Of a stretch of DNA of 64,000 bases, positions 36,910 through 46,606 are shown one piece after another (position 1 is the stretch's first letter; each line of letters begins with the position of its first letter). Location: positions 47,302 through 111,301 of the forward strand of contig CAMWJF010000006.1 of assembly GCA_947174505.1 (NCBI GenBank), in the 5' to 3' direction. The stretch comes from an uncultured Lachnospiraceae bacterium (GTDB lineage: Bacteria; Bacillota; Clostridia; Lachnospirales; Lachnospiraceae). The notes under the pieces are model-generated. The model did not search any database. It was given only the letters and a program-made list of their open reading frames with translations, and was not told the DNA's origin. The position numbers and the translations under genes are program-made.

Positions 36910-37403
36910 AAGAATTACTAAATGAATACGAAGCATCCGTATGACATTAAGAACATCACACCAATGGTAAAATCCGCCGATTCAGTCTCGGATTGGTGGC
37001 AGGCATATAATTTTATAAAGGCAACTCTCAAAAATGTTTTGTATGCAAGGGCAGATTTATTTAGCGACGAACGTATACCTTAAGCCGGGAGGCAGTGAAA
37101 ATTATTATATATAAAGTATCGAAATGTTCAATTTGCCAGAGACCCCAAATAGACAATTCCATCTGGAGTACTGATAATGCATATATTTACTAGGTAGTGG
37201 TAAAAACATTGGGGGTTTGATATAATTTGTAACAGATAAATGCCGCATAAAAAGAATATAGCGTGTCAACTAACAAATGGATTGATTAAAAAAATTTAAA
37301 GCAATGAAGTAAGAGTGCTTAGTTAAAAGATGAGTATTGTGATTTAAAATGAAAATTCTTATTTACATGCTAATATACAGATCTCTGAAAGGAGACAACC
37401 AAG

Positions 37404-37598
37404 ATGATCATCATAAACGAATTAGATTCTACCTGTGGAATTTCTGATGAGGAATTAACAATAAGATTCAAAGAATCAATTAGAATTGATAATGAAGTTA
37501 GAAAGATTAAAGGGTTGCCCATCGCTGGATATGACGATGAGACAAAGAAGGCGTATCTTGAATATCCAGACGGGAGGCGTGAATATGTTGGAGAATAG
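37404..37598 (+). CDS. Small putative antitoxin partner of the zeta-like kinase
   Basis: 64-aa ORF with RBS AAAGGAGA overlapping the kinase start. Confidence 0.5.
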   Translation: MIIINELDSTCGISDEELTIRFKESIRIDNEVRKIKGLPIAGYDDETKKAYLEYPDGRREYVGE

Positions 37599-38169
37599 TG
37601 AGGTAAGGCTTCCAGAAGTCATTGTATTCGCCGGCCCGAACGGAAGCGGAAAATCAACAATAACTCAAATGGCGAAAATTGGGGGCACATATATTAATGC
37701 AGATGATATCAAAAGATCTACTTTGTGTAGTGGTCTTGAAGCGGCTGTCAAAGCGGAAGAATTAAGGGAAAGCATGATAGAAAATAAAGAGGATTTTACT
37801 TTTGAGACAGTGCTGTCTACAGATAGAAATTTATTGTTATTGCAAAAGGCGAAAGAACGAGGATATTTTGTCAGAGGAATCTATGTTTTGACATCTAATG
37901 TAGATATTAATGTTGCAAGGGTTCAGGCAAGAGAAGCGCTGGGAGGGCATGGAGTGCCAGAAGAAAAAGTCAGATCGAGATATGATAAGGCGCTTGCCTT
38001 GCTTCCAAAGTTAGTTGAGATTTGTGATATTCTCCACATATATGATAATACGAAAGAGCCATTCAGAATATTTAAGAAGCGGAAAGATATTTATTATTGT
38101 TGGAATAATCAGTATTGGAGTAAAAACGATATAGAGAGGCTGAGTGGAATTGCAGAATATGTAAATTGA
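37585..38169 (+). CDS. Zeta-toxin-like P-loop kinase
   Basis: 'VIVFAGPNGSGKSTIT', 'YINADDIKR', 'DFTFETVLS', 'RARYDKALALL'-like region (RSRYDKALALL). Confidence 0.8.
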   Translation: MLENSEVRLPEVIVFAGPNGSGKSTITQMAKIGGTYINADDIKRSTLCSGLEAAVKAEELRESMIENKEDFTFETVLSTDRNLLLLQKAKERGYFVRGIYVLTSNVDINVARVQAREALGGHGVPEEKVRSRYDKALALLPKLVEICDILHIYDNTKEPFRIFKKRKDIYYCWNNQYWSKNDIERLSGIAEYVN

Positions 38170-38225
38170 ATTAATATATCAATACTCTCATCGGCGGCGA
38201 GAGAAAACAGGCGGAACAGCCGCCC

Positions 38226-38336
38226 ATGTCGTTCTCTGAAAATATTATTTATAGGGACAATATCCGCAGAATTTTATCTAGTTTCTTTTCATGGTTGGAG
38301 GATGAGGACTACATCATTAAGAGCCCGGTACAATAG
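38226..38336 (+). pseudogene. Tyrosine integrase N-terminal (SAM-like) fragment
   Basis: 'DNIRRILSSFFSWLEDEDYIIKSPVQ*'. Confidence 0.6.
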
Positions 38337-38412
38337 CAATCTTTAACGGGCTATCATTATCCTTAAACTTCTTTGCCAGCTCATCCTTATGACGCTTATT
38401 TCCAATGGCTAT
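38337..38412 (-). pseudogene. Type I restriction HsdR helicase fragment
   Basis: Reverse strand reads 'IIAIGNKRHKDELAKKFKDNDSPLKIA', resembling the HsdR 'F.D.DSPLKIAIV' segment. Confidence 0.45.
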
Positions 38413-38674
38413 GATGCAAGAATTGATGATGGAGGTAATGCAAAAGATGCTGCCTTACCTAGACAACGCGCAGATTACATCCCCATCATGGACGATATAC
38501 TCAGATTTAATGGATTCGGAGATCTTTGATCCGAAGGGTATCTGTAGGGATATAACCGGCCTTGGACGGTGGGGCAATGGAGATGTGGAACTGTATATGG
38601 AGCACACGTCGGAAGTGGATCAGATTATGGAAATTGTCGGGCAGTCGCATCGTATGCAGGCTGAGGAGGCTTGA
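38405..38674 (+). CDS. DUF5655-like fragment
   Basis: 'GICRDITGLGRWGNGDVELYMEHTSEVDQIMEIV'. Confidence 0.4.
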   Translation: MAMMQELMMEVMQKMLPYLDNAQITSPSWTIYSDLMDSEIFDPKGICRDITGLGRWGNGDVELYMEHTSEVDQIMEIVGQSHRMQAEEA

Positions 38675-38728
38675 TTGATTTTTCGGATGGAATGAAAAAC
38701 GTGTAGAGACGCTGTCAGGTATAGGAAT

Positions 38729-39457
38729 TTGCAGATTGGAGGAATGCAGGACATGGATAGGGAGCAGGGAAAACAGGATACTTCAGGAAGCATAGAAGAA
38801 CAATTCAACCTAATCGCCGAAGAATATGATATCAATCGCAAAAAATTTATTCCGTGTTTTGAAGATTACTACAAAAACACGACAAAATTTATTGTATCAA
38901 ATATAACACAGCCGAAGCGTATCCTGGATTTGGGGGCGGGAACGGGACTGTTGTCTTATTTTTGGTATAAGTATTTTCCGGCGTCTGAATATGTGCTTGT
39001 CGATATTGCAGATGATATGTTGCAGGTTGCCCGAAAAAGATTTGCCGGAATAGATACCGTATCGTATCAGGTGGCAGACTATAGCAGGGAGCTTCCGGCT
39101 CAGAATTTCGACGTCATTGTTTCGGCGCTGTCGATTCACCATCTGGAAAACAGGGATAAAGAAGCGTTGTTTGAAAGGATTTATGACAAACTGCCGGAGG
39201 GTGGGTTGTTTGTAAATTATGACCAGTTTTGCGCCGGACAGCCCGATATGGATAGCTGGTTTGACTCTTATTGGGAGAGCCAGTTGGCGGATAGCGGACT
39301 GACGGAACACGATATTGCATTGTGGAAAGAGCGGAGGAAGTTGGATAAAGAGTGTTCCGTTGAGGAAGAAACGGCAATGCTTGGTAAAAGAGGTTTTAAG
39401 AGCGTTAAGTGTGTTTATTCTTATCAGAAATTTTCTGTTATAGTTGCGATAAAATAA
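38729..39457 (+). CDS. Class I SAM-dependent methyltransferase
   Basis: 'RILDLGAGTGLLSYFW', 'VLVDIADDMLQVA', 'ALSIHHLENRDKEALFERIYDKLPEGG'. Confidence 0.85.
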   Translation: MQIGGMQDMDREQGKQDTSGSIEEQFNLIAEEYDINRKKFIPCFEDYYKNTTKFIVSNITQPKRILDLGAGTGLLSYFWYKYFPASEYVLVDIADDMLQVARKRFAGIDTVSYQVADYSRELPAQNFDVIVSALSIHHLENRDKEALFERIYDKLPEGGLFVNYDQFCAGQPDMDSWFDSYWESQLADSGLTEHDIALWKERRKLDKECSVEEETAMLGKRGFKSVKCVYSYQKFSVIVAIK

Positions 39458-39551
39458 TTTCTGGCGGGGTTCCGAGAGTACCTGTTACAGGTACTCCCAA
39501 ACTGCATTCGACGCTAGGCCAAAATGCAGGAACCGCGGCAGTATAAACCAT

Positions 39552-40478
39552 TCAAGGAGAATATACAAACTGCTCCAGATATTTCCTGGACTGTGACAGG
39601 GATTTTTCTACCTTCTCCCTGCTGCCCTCAAAGGCTCTGTCCTCCACCTCAACGCACGCATATCCGTCATATCCGATATCCGTAAGCGCAGAAACAAAGG
39701 TGCCCCAATCGATATCGCCAAGCCCCGGAATCTTGGGCTGCATATAGTCCAGAGGATAGGCCATAATCCCACATTCCGCCAACTTATCTTTATGTATTTT
39801 AATGTCTTTAAAATGAATATGGAACATTTTATCCTGAAATTCATAAATCGGCTGGATATAATCCATTCCCTGCCAGACAAAATGGCTTGGATCATAATTT
39901 AACCCAAAATAATCGCTTTCAATCCGCCGAAACAGCTCTCTCCATATGACCGGCGTAGTCATCAGGTTCTGCCCGCCCGGCCACTGATCCGGGCCAAACA
40001 GCATGGGGCAGTTTTCTATCCCGATTTTAACCTGATGATCTTCCGCATACTTTAAAATGTCCGGCCAAACTGCGTCAAACAGTTCCAGATTCTCTTCTAT
40101 GGTTTTGTTCTGGTCTCTTCCGATAAATGTAGTGGTCATGTAAATACCAAGTAACGCAGAAGCTTTGATCACCTTTTTCAGATGACTGATATTCTCGTCC
40201 CGTTTTCTCTCATCTCCATCCATAGTATTGGGATAAAAGGCAAGAGACGATATTTCCACATTTTTTTCTCTGGCATAAGCAAGGATATGTTCTCTGTACG
40301 TCTCATCCTCTATCACACGGCCCACATCAATATGGGATACCCCCGCATAACGCCGCTCGGCTCCCCCCGCCGGCCAGCATGCCGCCTCCACACAGGCAAA
40401 TCCAAGGGCAGATGCGGTATCTATCATTTCTTCGTATCCATAATCATCCAGAATAGATGTTACAAATCCTATTTTCAT
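39552..40478 (-). CDS. Sugar phosphate isomerase/epimerase (TIM barrel)
   Basis: 'GFACVEAACWP', 'IGIENCPM', 'GLNYDPSHFVWQGMD', 'HIHFKDIKI', 'ACVEVEDRAFEGS'. Confidence 0.85.
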   Translation of the reverse strand: MKIGFVTSILDDYGYEEMIDTASALGFACVEAACWPAGGAERRYAGVSHIDVGRVIEDETYREHILAYAREKNVEISSLAFYPNTMDGDERKRDENISHLKKVIKASALLGIYMTTTFIGRDQNKTIEENLELFDAVWPDILKYAEDHQVKIGIENCPMLFGPDQWPGGQNLMTTPVIWRELFRRIESDYFGLNYDPSHFVWQGMDYIQPIYEFQDKMFHIHFKDIKIHKDKLAECGIMAYPLDYMQPKIPGLGDIDWGTFVSALTDIGYDGYACVEVEDRAFEGSREKVEKSLSQSRKYLEQFVYSP

Positions 40479-40560
40479 ATAGTTTCATCCCTTTCGCTTC
40501 CTTACGGCACAAATAAGTTTACTGCCGGTCCCTGTCAGGACCTCACTCGTTGTCCGTACT

Positions 40561-41607
40561 TTACTGGTCTTCCTGATTTACAGTGACTGTATACCCCTTT
40601 TGCGAAGATTCCATACTCCCGAACACTGCGCGCATCGCCTGTAAGACAGACTCACCGGAAATTTCCGGAACACTCCCCTTTTCCAGACAATCTATAAACA
40701 CATCGATCATGCCTGAATTTGTCTGGTTATCGTTGGTCTGGATTGCCTCCACATCATATTCCTTCCGGGTTCCATTTTCCTTCGTAACTACAATGGTATG
40801 TACCGGGTCGTCGTATATTTTCATAATTCCCTTTGTTCCATATAGAACTGTGGAATTATCTTCGGCCCCGTAGTGGGTCCAGGATGCGGTCATAGTTCCC
40901 ATGGCGCCGCCGGACAGTCTGTAAATGCAAAAGGCATTGTCATCAACGCCGATTGGTTCCCCCGTTCCGTCCTTCTTATGAAGGGTCGCAAGTCTTGCCG
41001 TAACTTCCACGATCTTCTGTGATGTCAAAAACTGGATCAAATCTGTCTTATGGATGCCTAAATCTGCCATGGCGCCCATGACCGCTTTGTCCTTATCAAA
41101 AAACCATGTGTTTTTCCCAGGATCTATGCTCCAGGTCTCCGGTCCGCCGTGTCCAAAGGTGGTGCGGAAGGTAAGGATATCTCCTATTTCTCCTTCATCT
41201 ATCATCCGCTTGGCGATTCTATGTGCCTTGGCAAGTCTCTGGTTCTGGTCAATCATCAGGATTCTGCCATGTTGCTTCGAGGCCGCTGCCATTGCCTCAC
41301 AATCCTCCAGCGTGACTGCCATGGGTTTTTCACAAAGCACATGTTTGCCGGCCTTAAGCGCCGCTATGGTGATACTCGCATGTACACTGTTAGCCGCACA
41401 CACCGACACCGCATCAATCGTATCATCTGCCAGCAGTTCCTCGTAAGAGGCATAGGCCTTTGCCTGATACTTCTTCGCAAGTTCTCCGGCCCGTTCCTGA
41501 TTGATATCATAAAATCCGCAGATTCTGGCGTTCTCATTGGCCTCATATTCCGGAATATGGCGGACCTGTGCAATCCTGCCGCATCCTATAATGCCTACAT
41601 TTATCAT
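40561..41607 (-). CDS. Gfo/Idh/MocA-family oxidoreductase
   Basis: 'VGIIGCGRIAQVRHIPEYEAN', 'GKHVLCEKPMAVTLEDCEAM', 'DLGIHKTDLIQFL'. Confidence 0.92.
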   Translation of the reverse strand: MINVGIIGCGRIAQVRHIPEYEANENARICGFYDINQERAGELAKKYQAKAYASYEELLADDTIDAVSVCAANSVHASITIAALKAGKHVLCEKPMAVTLEDCEAMAAASKQHGRILMIDQNQRLAKAHRIAKRMIDEGEIGDILTFRTTFGHGGPETWSIDPGKNTWFFDKDKAVMGAMADLGIHKTDLIQFLTSQKIVEVTARLATLHKKDGTGEPIGVDDNAFCIYRLSGGAMGTMTASWTHYGAEDNSTVLYGTKGIMKIYDDPVHTIVVTKENGTRKEYDVEAIQTNDNQTNSGMIDVFIDCLEKGSVPEISGESVLQAMRAVFGSMESSQKGYTVTVNQEDQ

Positions 41608-42467
41608 TGCATTTCCTCCTCATCTCCAAAATTTCGGATGCTTTCCTCTGTCATCCGTATATAGTCGATTGCCTGTTTTGCATATCTGTCCATCAGACTC
41701 GTCTGTGTGCTGAGTTGTGCCGCGCTGTAGGGATCGGCCAGACGATACATGAATTCCATGGTAAGGGAACCCTTATAGCCAATTCTCTGTAAGACGCGCA
41801 GCACTTCCTTAAAGTCAGTCTGACCCATCCCAGCGGCTTCTCTGGTGTTGTCTGCGATATGCACATGCACCAGCTTGTCACGGATCATATACAGGCTGTC
41901 CGTCAGGCTTGCCTCTTCTATATTCATGTGAAACAAATCTGCCATCATACCAACTGCGGGGTGATTTACCGCTCTCACAAAATCCATTCCTTTTGCAAGG
42001 GTATTCATAAAGTATGTTTCATACCGGTTAATGGCTTCGATTGCCAGTGTTACCCCTCTTTCTTTGGCATAATCTGCCGCTTTCCTCACATTATGCACGG
42101 CATTTTCCATCAGCTTGTCCATAGATATTCCCTCCGGCTTCACACATCTTCCTACCGGAGAAGGCACGACGATCATAATCTTTGCCCCCACTTTGACGGC
42201 AAAGTCCACGCTGTCCCTGATATACTGAACTGCCTGCTCTCCTGCCTCTTTGTCCGCTGTTAAATCCCTGCTCTCGTCAAAAATACCGCATAGGGAACGG
42301 CAGTCCAGACCATACTTTTCCAGCAGTCTCCTGCATTCCCCTGCATCCAGTTGATAGGGCTCTGCCGCAAATTCGATGCCGTCATAACCGTACTTCTTAA
42401 GCCGTGCACAGCTTACTTCCAGCGGTTCATCTCCCACAATCCATTGTGTCATTCCTATATGAAACAT
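41604..42467 (-). CDS. D-tagatose/D-psicose 3-epimerase-like sugar epimerase
   Basis: 'LAIEAINRYETYFMNT', 'VGMMADLFHMNIEE', 'VHIADNTREAAG', 'LTMEFM'. Confidence 0.8.
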   Translation of the reverse strand: MFHIGMTQWIVGDEPLEVSCARLKKYGYDGIEFAAEPYQLDAGECRRLLEKYGLDCRSLCGIFDESRDLTADKEAGEQAVQYIRDSVDFAVKVGAKIMIVVPSPVGRCVKPEGISMDKLMENAVHNVRKAADYAKERGVTLAIEAINRYETYFMNTLAKGMDFVRAVNHPAVGMMADLFHMNIEEASLTDSLYMIRDKLVHVHIADNTREAAGMGQTDFKEVLRVLQRIGYKGSLTMEFMYRLADPYSAAQLSTQTSLMDRYAKQAIDYIRMTEESIRNFGDEEEMQ

Positions 42468-42497
42468 ATTTCCCTCCATTTCAGCAGACTTTTATAA

Positions 42498-43475
42498 TTA
42501 TCCGTTACGCTTTCCTACCGTATAACTGCGGACTGCCGTAGTTGCCAGTGCCAGTAAAATCACAATGCCGTAAACCATGTATTCGTAAAAAGTATTAATG
42601 TGGAGCATATTGATTGCCGTGGACATCATACTCAGGAGGATTACCCCCATAAAAGTTCCCACCACACCGCCTTTTCCGCCGTTGATCGAAGAACCGCCAA
42701 TGACTACCGCACCAATGGCCTCTGTCTCCATACCGTAGCCTGTTGTAGCCTGTGCCGCACTGATTCTTGAAAGCATCAGCATACTTGCAATGCCCACCAG
42801 AACGCCGCTGATGACAAAGAACTTGAGTTTACTGAGCTTAATATTCACACCGGAAATAAATGCCGCCCGCTCATTGGTTCCGATGGCGTAGACATGCCGC
42901 CCGGTTCTCGTATGCTTCAAAATTACATGTATGCTCACAAATCCCAGAATCAGGATCAGGTAAATCAGCGGAAACACGCCGAAAATCTTAAAGGATGACA
43001 GCGTCCTGTATTTTCCATACAGAGTCTGCATATATCCGTTGGTCAAAAGCAGCGCGATGCTGTAATAGATATTCTGGGTTGCCAGTGTCACCACAAAAGA
43101 CGGCGCCTGAAAAGCAATCGACACGGCGCCGTTAAACACGGAGCAGGCGACACAGAGCAGGATGCCAAGAACCGATACCAGAACCGGGTGCATGCCGCTG
43201 TTGAGCATAATTGCCATAGCGCACATGGCAAGGCCTATCATTCTTCCTGTGGAAATATCAAAATGGCCGGATATTACGAGCACCGTCGCGCCTGCCGACA
43301 CAAGGCCAAGACCGGCGGCCTGTCCCAGAATACTGTTGATTGTTCCCCATGTGAGAAACTTACTGTTGATTGAGTTGGTCACAACAGCCACCACTATAAT
43401 AAAAACAAATAAAATAAATGGCTGTGATGTAAGCACCTTCAGCACCTTTGACTTTGCTTTTTTATGTTCTTCCAT
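42498..43475 (-). CDS. Sugar ABC transporter permease (RbsC-like)
   Basis: 'ILGQAAGLGLVSAGATVLVISGHFDISTGRMIGL', 'AIGAVVIGGSSINGGKGGVVGT'. Confidence 0.9.
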   Translation of the reverse strand: MEEHKKAKSKVLKVLTSQPFILFVFIIVVAVVTNSINSKFLTWGTINSILGQAAGLGLVSAGATVLVISGHFDISTGRMIGLAMCAMAIMLNSGMHPVLVSVLGILLCVACSVFNGAVSIAFQAPSFVVTLATQNIYYSIALLLTNGYMQTLYGKYRTLSSFKIFGVFPLIYLILILGFVSIHVILKHTRTGRHVYAIGTNERAAFISGVNIKLSKLKFFVISGVLVGIASMLMLSRISAAQATTGYGMETEAIGAVVIGGSSINGGKGGVVGTFMGVILLSMMSTAINMLHINTFYEYMVYGIVILLALATTAVRSYTVGKRNG

Positions 43476-43495
43476 AATGTCCCTCCAAAATCAGT

Positions 43496-44977
43496 CTATG
43501 ATAATCCCAAATATTTCCGCATAAGATCAGCCTCTGTTGTCTCTTTGACATCCACAATATCTACCAGTCTCCCGCCGCACATGACGCCGATTCTGTCACT
43601 CATGGACAAAAGCTCCGGCATATCCGATGAAATGATGATCACGAACTTATCCTCTTTTGCAAGATTCAGGATATGTTTGTAGATTTCTTCCTTTGCCCCC
43701 ACATCCACACCCTTGGTAGGCTCATCGAAAATGTAGACTTCTCCCGGATCCATCACACATCTTGCAATAATGGTCTTTTGCTGGTTTCCGCCGGAAAGGC
43801 TCGTCACTTCAGCGTTTTGTCCGGGCGTCTTGATGCCGAGATTCTCGATGCTCTGTACTGTCATCCGGGATTCTTTACCAAGATGAATCCACTCCTTCTC
43901 CTCATTATGGGTAATCATGATATTCTCTTTGACTGAGCGGAGTGTAAGAAGTCCCTCGCCTTTCCGGTCCTCCGAAATCATAAAAATCCCTTTACCTATG
44001 GCGTCTTTTGGATTGACAGGGGTAATCTCCTTCCCGTCCAGATACAGTTTCCCATCCAGCTTGGGGTCGGCGCCATAAATCATTCTGACCAGCTCTGTTC
44101 TTCCCGCACCAACAAGTCCTCCGAGGCCGAACACTTCTCCTGATTTCATCCCAAAACTTACATCATGTACCGTTTGCCGGTTCGCATAATGTTCGGCCCG
44201 GAGCATCCGGCTTCCCGTTTGAAAATATTCTCTCTGATAGAAACTGGAAGCGTCCCGTCCGATCATGTCATGAATGACCTGCTCCGGGGTTGTTTCCTCC
44301 GTCTTTCTCACTGCTGTCTGACGGCCGTCCTTGAGAATCAGCAGGGTATCTCCAAGCGCAAATAATTCATCAATAAAGTGGGAAATATAGATGATTCCCA
44401 TTCCCTGTCCGGCCAGCTTCTTCACCAGTTCCAGCAAAACCTTTGTCTCCTTGTCCCCCAGGGATGCCGTAGGTTCATCCAGAATCAATACCCTAGCCTC
44501 ATTTTTCAGGGCCTTCACAATCTGGACGCACTGTTTCTGCGCCGTAGACAGATTGGCTAACAACGTTTTACCGCTGATGTCGTTGAGCTGCAGCTTCTCT
44601 AACAGTTCATCGGCCTGTCTCTCCTGCTCCCTGGCCTGAATGATTCCTATCCGGTTTTTCAGTTCGGCACCCAGAAATATATTTTCTGCCACGGTCAGGT
44701 TATCTACCAGATCGATTTCCTGATATATGGTTGCCACTCCCAGGTCAATGACATTCTTGGGATGCAGCTTCCCGTACTCTTTGCCAAAATACCGGATTGT
44801 GCCTCCATCCGGATATACTGCACCGGAGATGATCTTGATCAACGTAGATTTTCCCGCGCCGTTTTCGCCTACAAAACAGAGTACTTCGCCTTTGGCAAGA
44901 TCAATCGTTATGTCCCTTAAAACCTCTACCCCCGAATAGGATTTGGAGATATTTTTCAGTTCTAACAGTTTATCCAT
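43496..44977 (-). CDS. Sugar ABC transporter ATP-binding protein (RbsA-like, two ABC domains)
   Basis: 'VGENGAGKSTLIKIISGAVYPDGG', 'LVGAGRTELVRMIYGADP', 'LSGGNQQKTIIARCV'. Confidence 0.93.
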   Translation of the reverse strand: MDKLLELKNISKSYSGVEVLRDITIDLAKGEVLCFVGENGAGKSTLIKIISGAVYPDGGTIRYFGKEYGKLHPKNVIDLGVATIYQEIDLVDNLTVAENIFLGAELKNRIGIIQAREQERQADELLEKLQLNDISGKTLLANLSTAQKQCVQIVKALKNEARVLILDEPTASLGDKETKVLLELVKKLAGQGMGIIYISHFIDELFALGDTLLILKDGRQTAVRKTEETTPEQVIHDMIGRDASSFYQREYFQTGSRMLRAEHYANRQTVHDVSFGMKSGEVFGLGGLVGAGRTELVRMIYGADPKLDGKLYLDGKEITPVNPKDAIGKGIFMISEDRKGEGLLTLRSVKENIMITHNEEKEWIHLGKESRMTVQSIENLGIKTPGQNAEVTSLSGGNQQKTIIARCVMDPGEVYIFDEPTKGVDVGAKEEIYKHILNLAKEDKFVIIISSDMPELLSMSDRIGVMCGGRLVDIVDVKETTEADLMRKYLGLS

Positions 44978-45086
44978 AGCCATGCATTCTCCCCGAATAA
45001 TTTACAATACCGCAGTTTTCCATACCGTAAAAGGAGCGGGAGGTCAACCGTCGATCTTCCCGCTCCCTTCCAAAAGCAAATGCTAT

Positions 45087-46208
45087 TTAGAAAAAGATTG
45101 CATAATCAGAAAAACTTTCCCGAATAATCGCAGTCCAGGCCTCTTCGTCTACAGACCAGGAGATGATCGCCTCCGGATTGTCCGCCTGATCCGGTGTGAC
45201 AGAAGCGATTGGGCAGGCAATAAACTGATTGGGCTCTTTCTCATTTTTCACCCCGTCGATCCCGGCAAACACCGCTACCGCACCTTCCAGTCCCGGTGAG
45301 GACGCAATGGTAAACTCAAGGGAACCGTCTTTCATCAACTGTGCACCCACCTCAGAACCGTTCTGCGCAAACACATGATACTTGTCCGCCACATTCAAAT
45401 CTTCCAGACGTGTGATGATCGCTGCCGCACAGTCCTCGTTGATAACACCGATCACCGAGAAATCCAAACCGGAGTTTACAAGGTCTTCCACTTCGTTTGC
45501 CGCTTTCTCCGGATCGTATTCTCCATAACGGATATCCGCACATTTCATCTTTCCGGATTTTTCTGTCGCTTCCTTCAGGCTTGCCTCTACTGTCTGACAG
45601 ACCACGCTGTCCACAGTACCATTGATGAATACATAATCCTCTCCCGGATATGTAGCCTCCATCCAGTCCACATAGATGCCGCCCATACTCTGCCAGTCAA
45701 AATCAACAGATGCGGTAATGTCAACATCATGGTTTTTCATAGCGCCGCAGGCATCAAAAACCACACAGCCAATGCCGGCCTCTTTACATTTCTCGGCAGC
45801 TGCCACACAGCCGGCCTCATTCCATGAAAGGATAACGATACAGTCAACACCCTCGTCGATCAGATAATCGATGTTTGTCTGTTCCTGCTCGGAATCACGG
45901 TTGGAGTTAACCGATAAAAATTCCGCGCCGGCCTTCTCGCATGCCCATTTGGCGCCTTCTTCCGCACGCAGATACCAGGTGTCAGGGCCGGGAGAAATGT
46001 AACCGATCTTAATGCCTTCAGATTCCCCCGCCGTTGGTTCCTGTGCTGCTTCCGCTGACGTCCCCTCCTGCGCAGCTGCCTGTGTGTTACCTTCCTCTGT
46101 TGCAGGTTTGCTGTTCGCGGTTTCATCTTTCCCGGACGAACAGGCCGTCACTGAAAACAGCATCGCGGCAGTAAGCGTTACTGCCAGAACTTTCTTACCT
46201 TTTTTCAT
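45087..46208 (-). CDS. Sugar ABC transporter substrate-binding lipoprotein (RbsB-like)
   Basis: Lipobox 'VTACSSG', 'IKIGYISPGPDTWYLRAEEGAKWACEKAG', 'DYLIDEGVDCIVIL'. Confidence 0.88.
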   Translation of the reverse strand: MKKGKKVLAVTLTAAMLFSVTACSSGKDETANSKPATEEGNTQAAAQEGTSAEAAQEPTAGESEGIKIGYISPGPDTWYLRAEEGAKWACEKAGAEFLSVNSNRDSEQEQTNIDYLIDEGVDCIVILSWNEAGCVAAAEKCKEAGIGCVVFDACGAMKNHDVDITASVDFDWQSMGGIYVDWMEATYPGEDYVFINGTVDSVVCQTVEASLKEATEKSGKMKCADIRYGEYDPEKAANEVEDLVNSGLDFSVIGVINEDCAAAIITRLEDLNVADKYHVFAQNGSEVGAQLMKDGSLEFTIASSPGLEGAVAVFAGIDGVKNEKEPNQFIACPIASVTPDQADNPEAIISWSVDEEAWTAIIRESFSDYAIFF

Positions 46209-46259
46209 AACCTTCCTCCTTCCGCAACTCTTGTTGCTGTTCTTGTTTTGGTTATTCAC

Positions 46260-46288
46260 ATTATTGCATTCCGACTTTTGAAAGTCAA
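46260..46288 (-). promoter_or_regulatory. Promoter of the 46-39 kb sugar operon
   Basis: Minus strand TTGACT - 17 nt - AATAAT; palindrome GACTTTtgAAAGTC (46273-46286) overlaps the -35. Confidence 0.6.
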
Positions 46289-46486
46289 CGAATTTTTTCA
46301 TTATTTTTCATTCATTTTCAGAAATATTTTCATAATATTTTCATTCTAAATCAAAAGTACTATACAAATAAACTTAATACATTATTATTTTTTGGAGTTT
46401 ATTGTATATATTTTCCATATAAATTATGGCGTGGGAACTTTGTTTTCATTTTTTTGCATTCTTTTCATTCCTTCTCTTTTTATTGC

Positions 46487-46515
46487 TTGACGCAATAATT
46501 TTAATCATATATCAT
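46487..46515 (+). promoter_or_regulatory. Promoter of divergent LacI-family regulator
   Basis: TTGACG - 17 nt - TATCAT. Confidence 0.5.
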
Positions 46516-46606
46516 AAAAAGTGATCAACCGGCAGGCGCCGTCAGAAGCATCTCGTATCCGTCTGTAAAGCACCGCCTTGAAAAATAAGATGGGAGAACC
46601 TATTTC

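Noticed and set aside
36923-37081. 52-aa ORF 'MNTKHPYDIKNITPMVKSADSVSDWWQAYNFIKATLKNVLYARADLFSDERIP' as a gene
   Set aside because: Looks like the tail of a larger protein, no clear RBS; probably a remnant and not identifiable by eye.
39476-39496. GAGTACCTG-tta-CAGGTACTC perfect hairpin as a terminator
   Set aside because: No T-run on either side; kept only as an unexplained palindrome.
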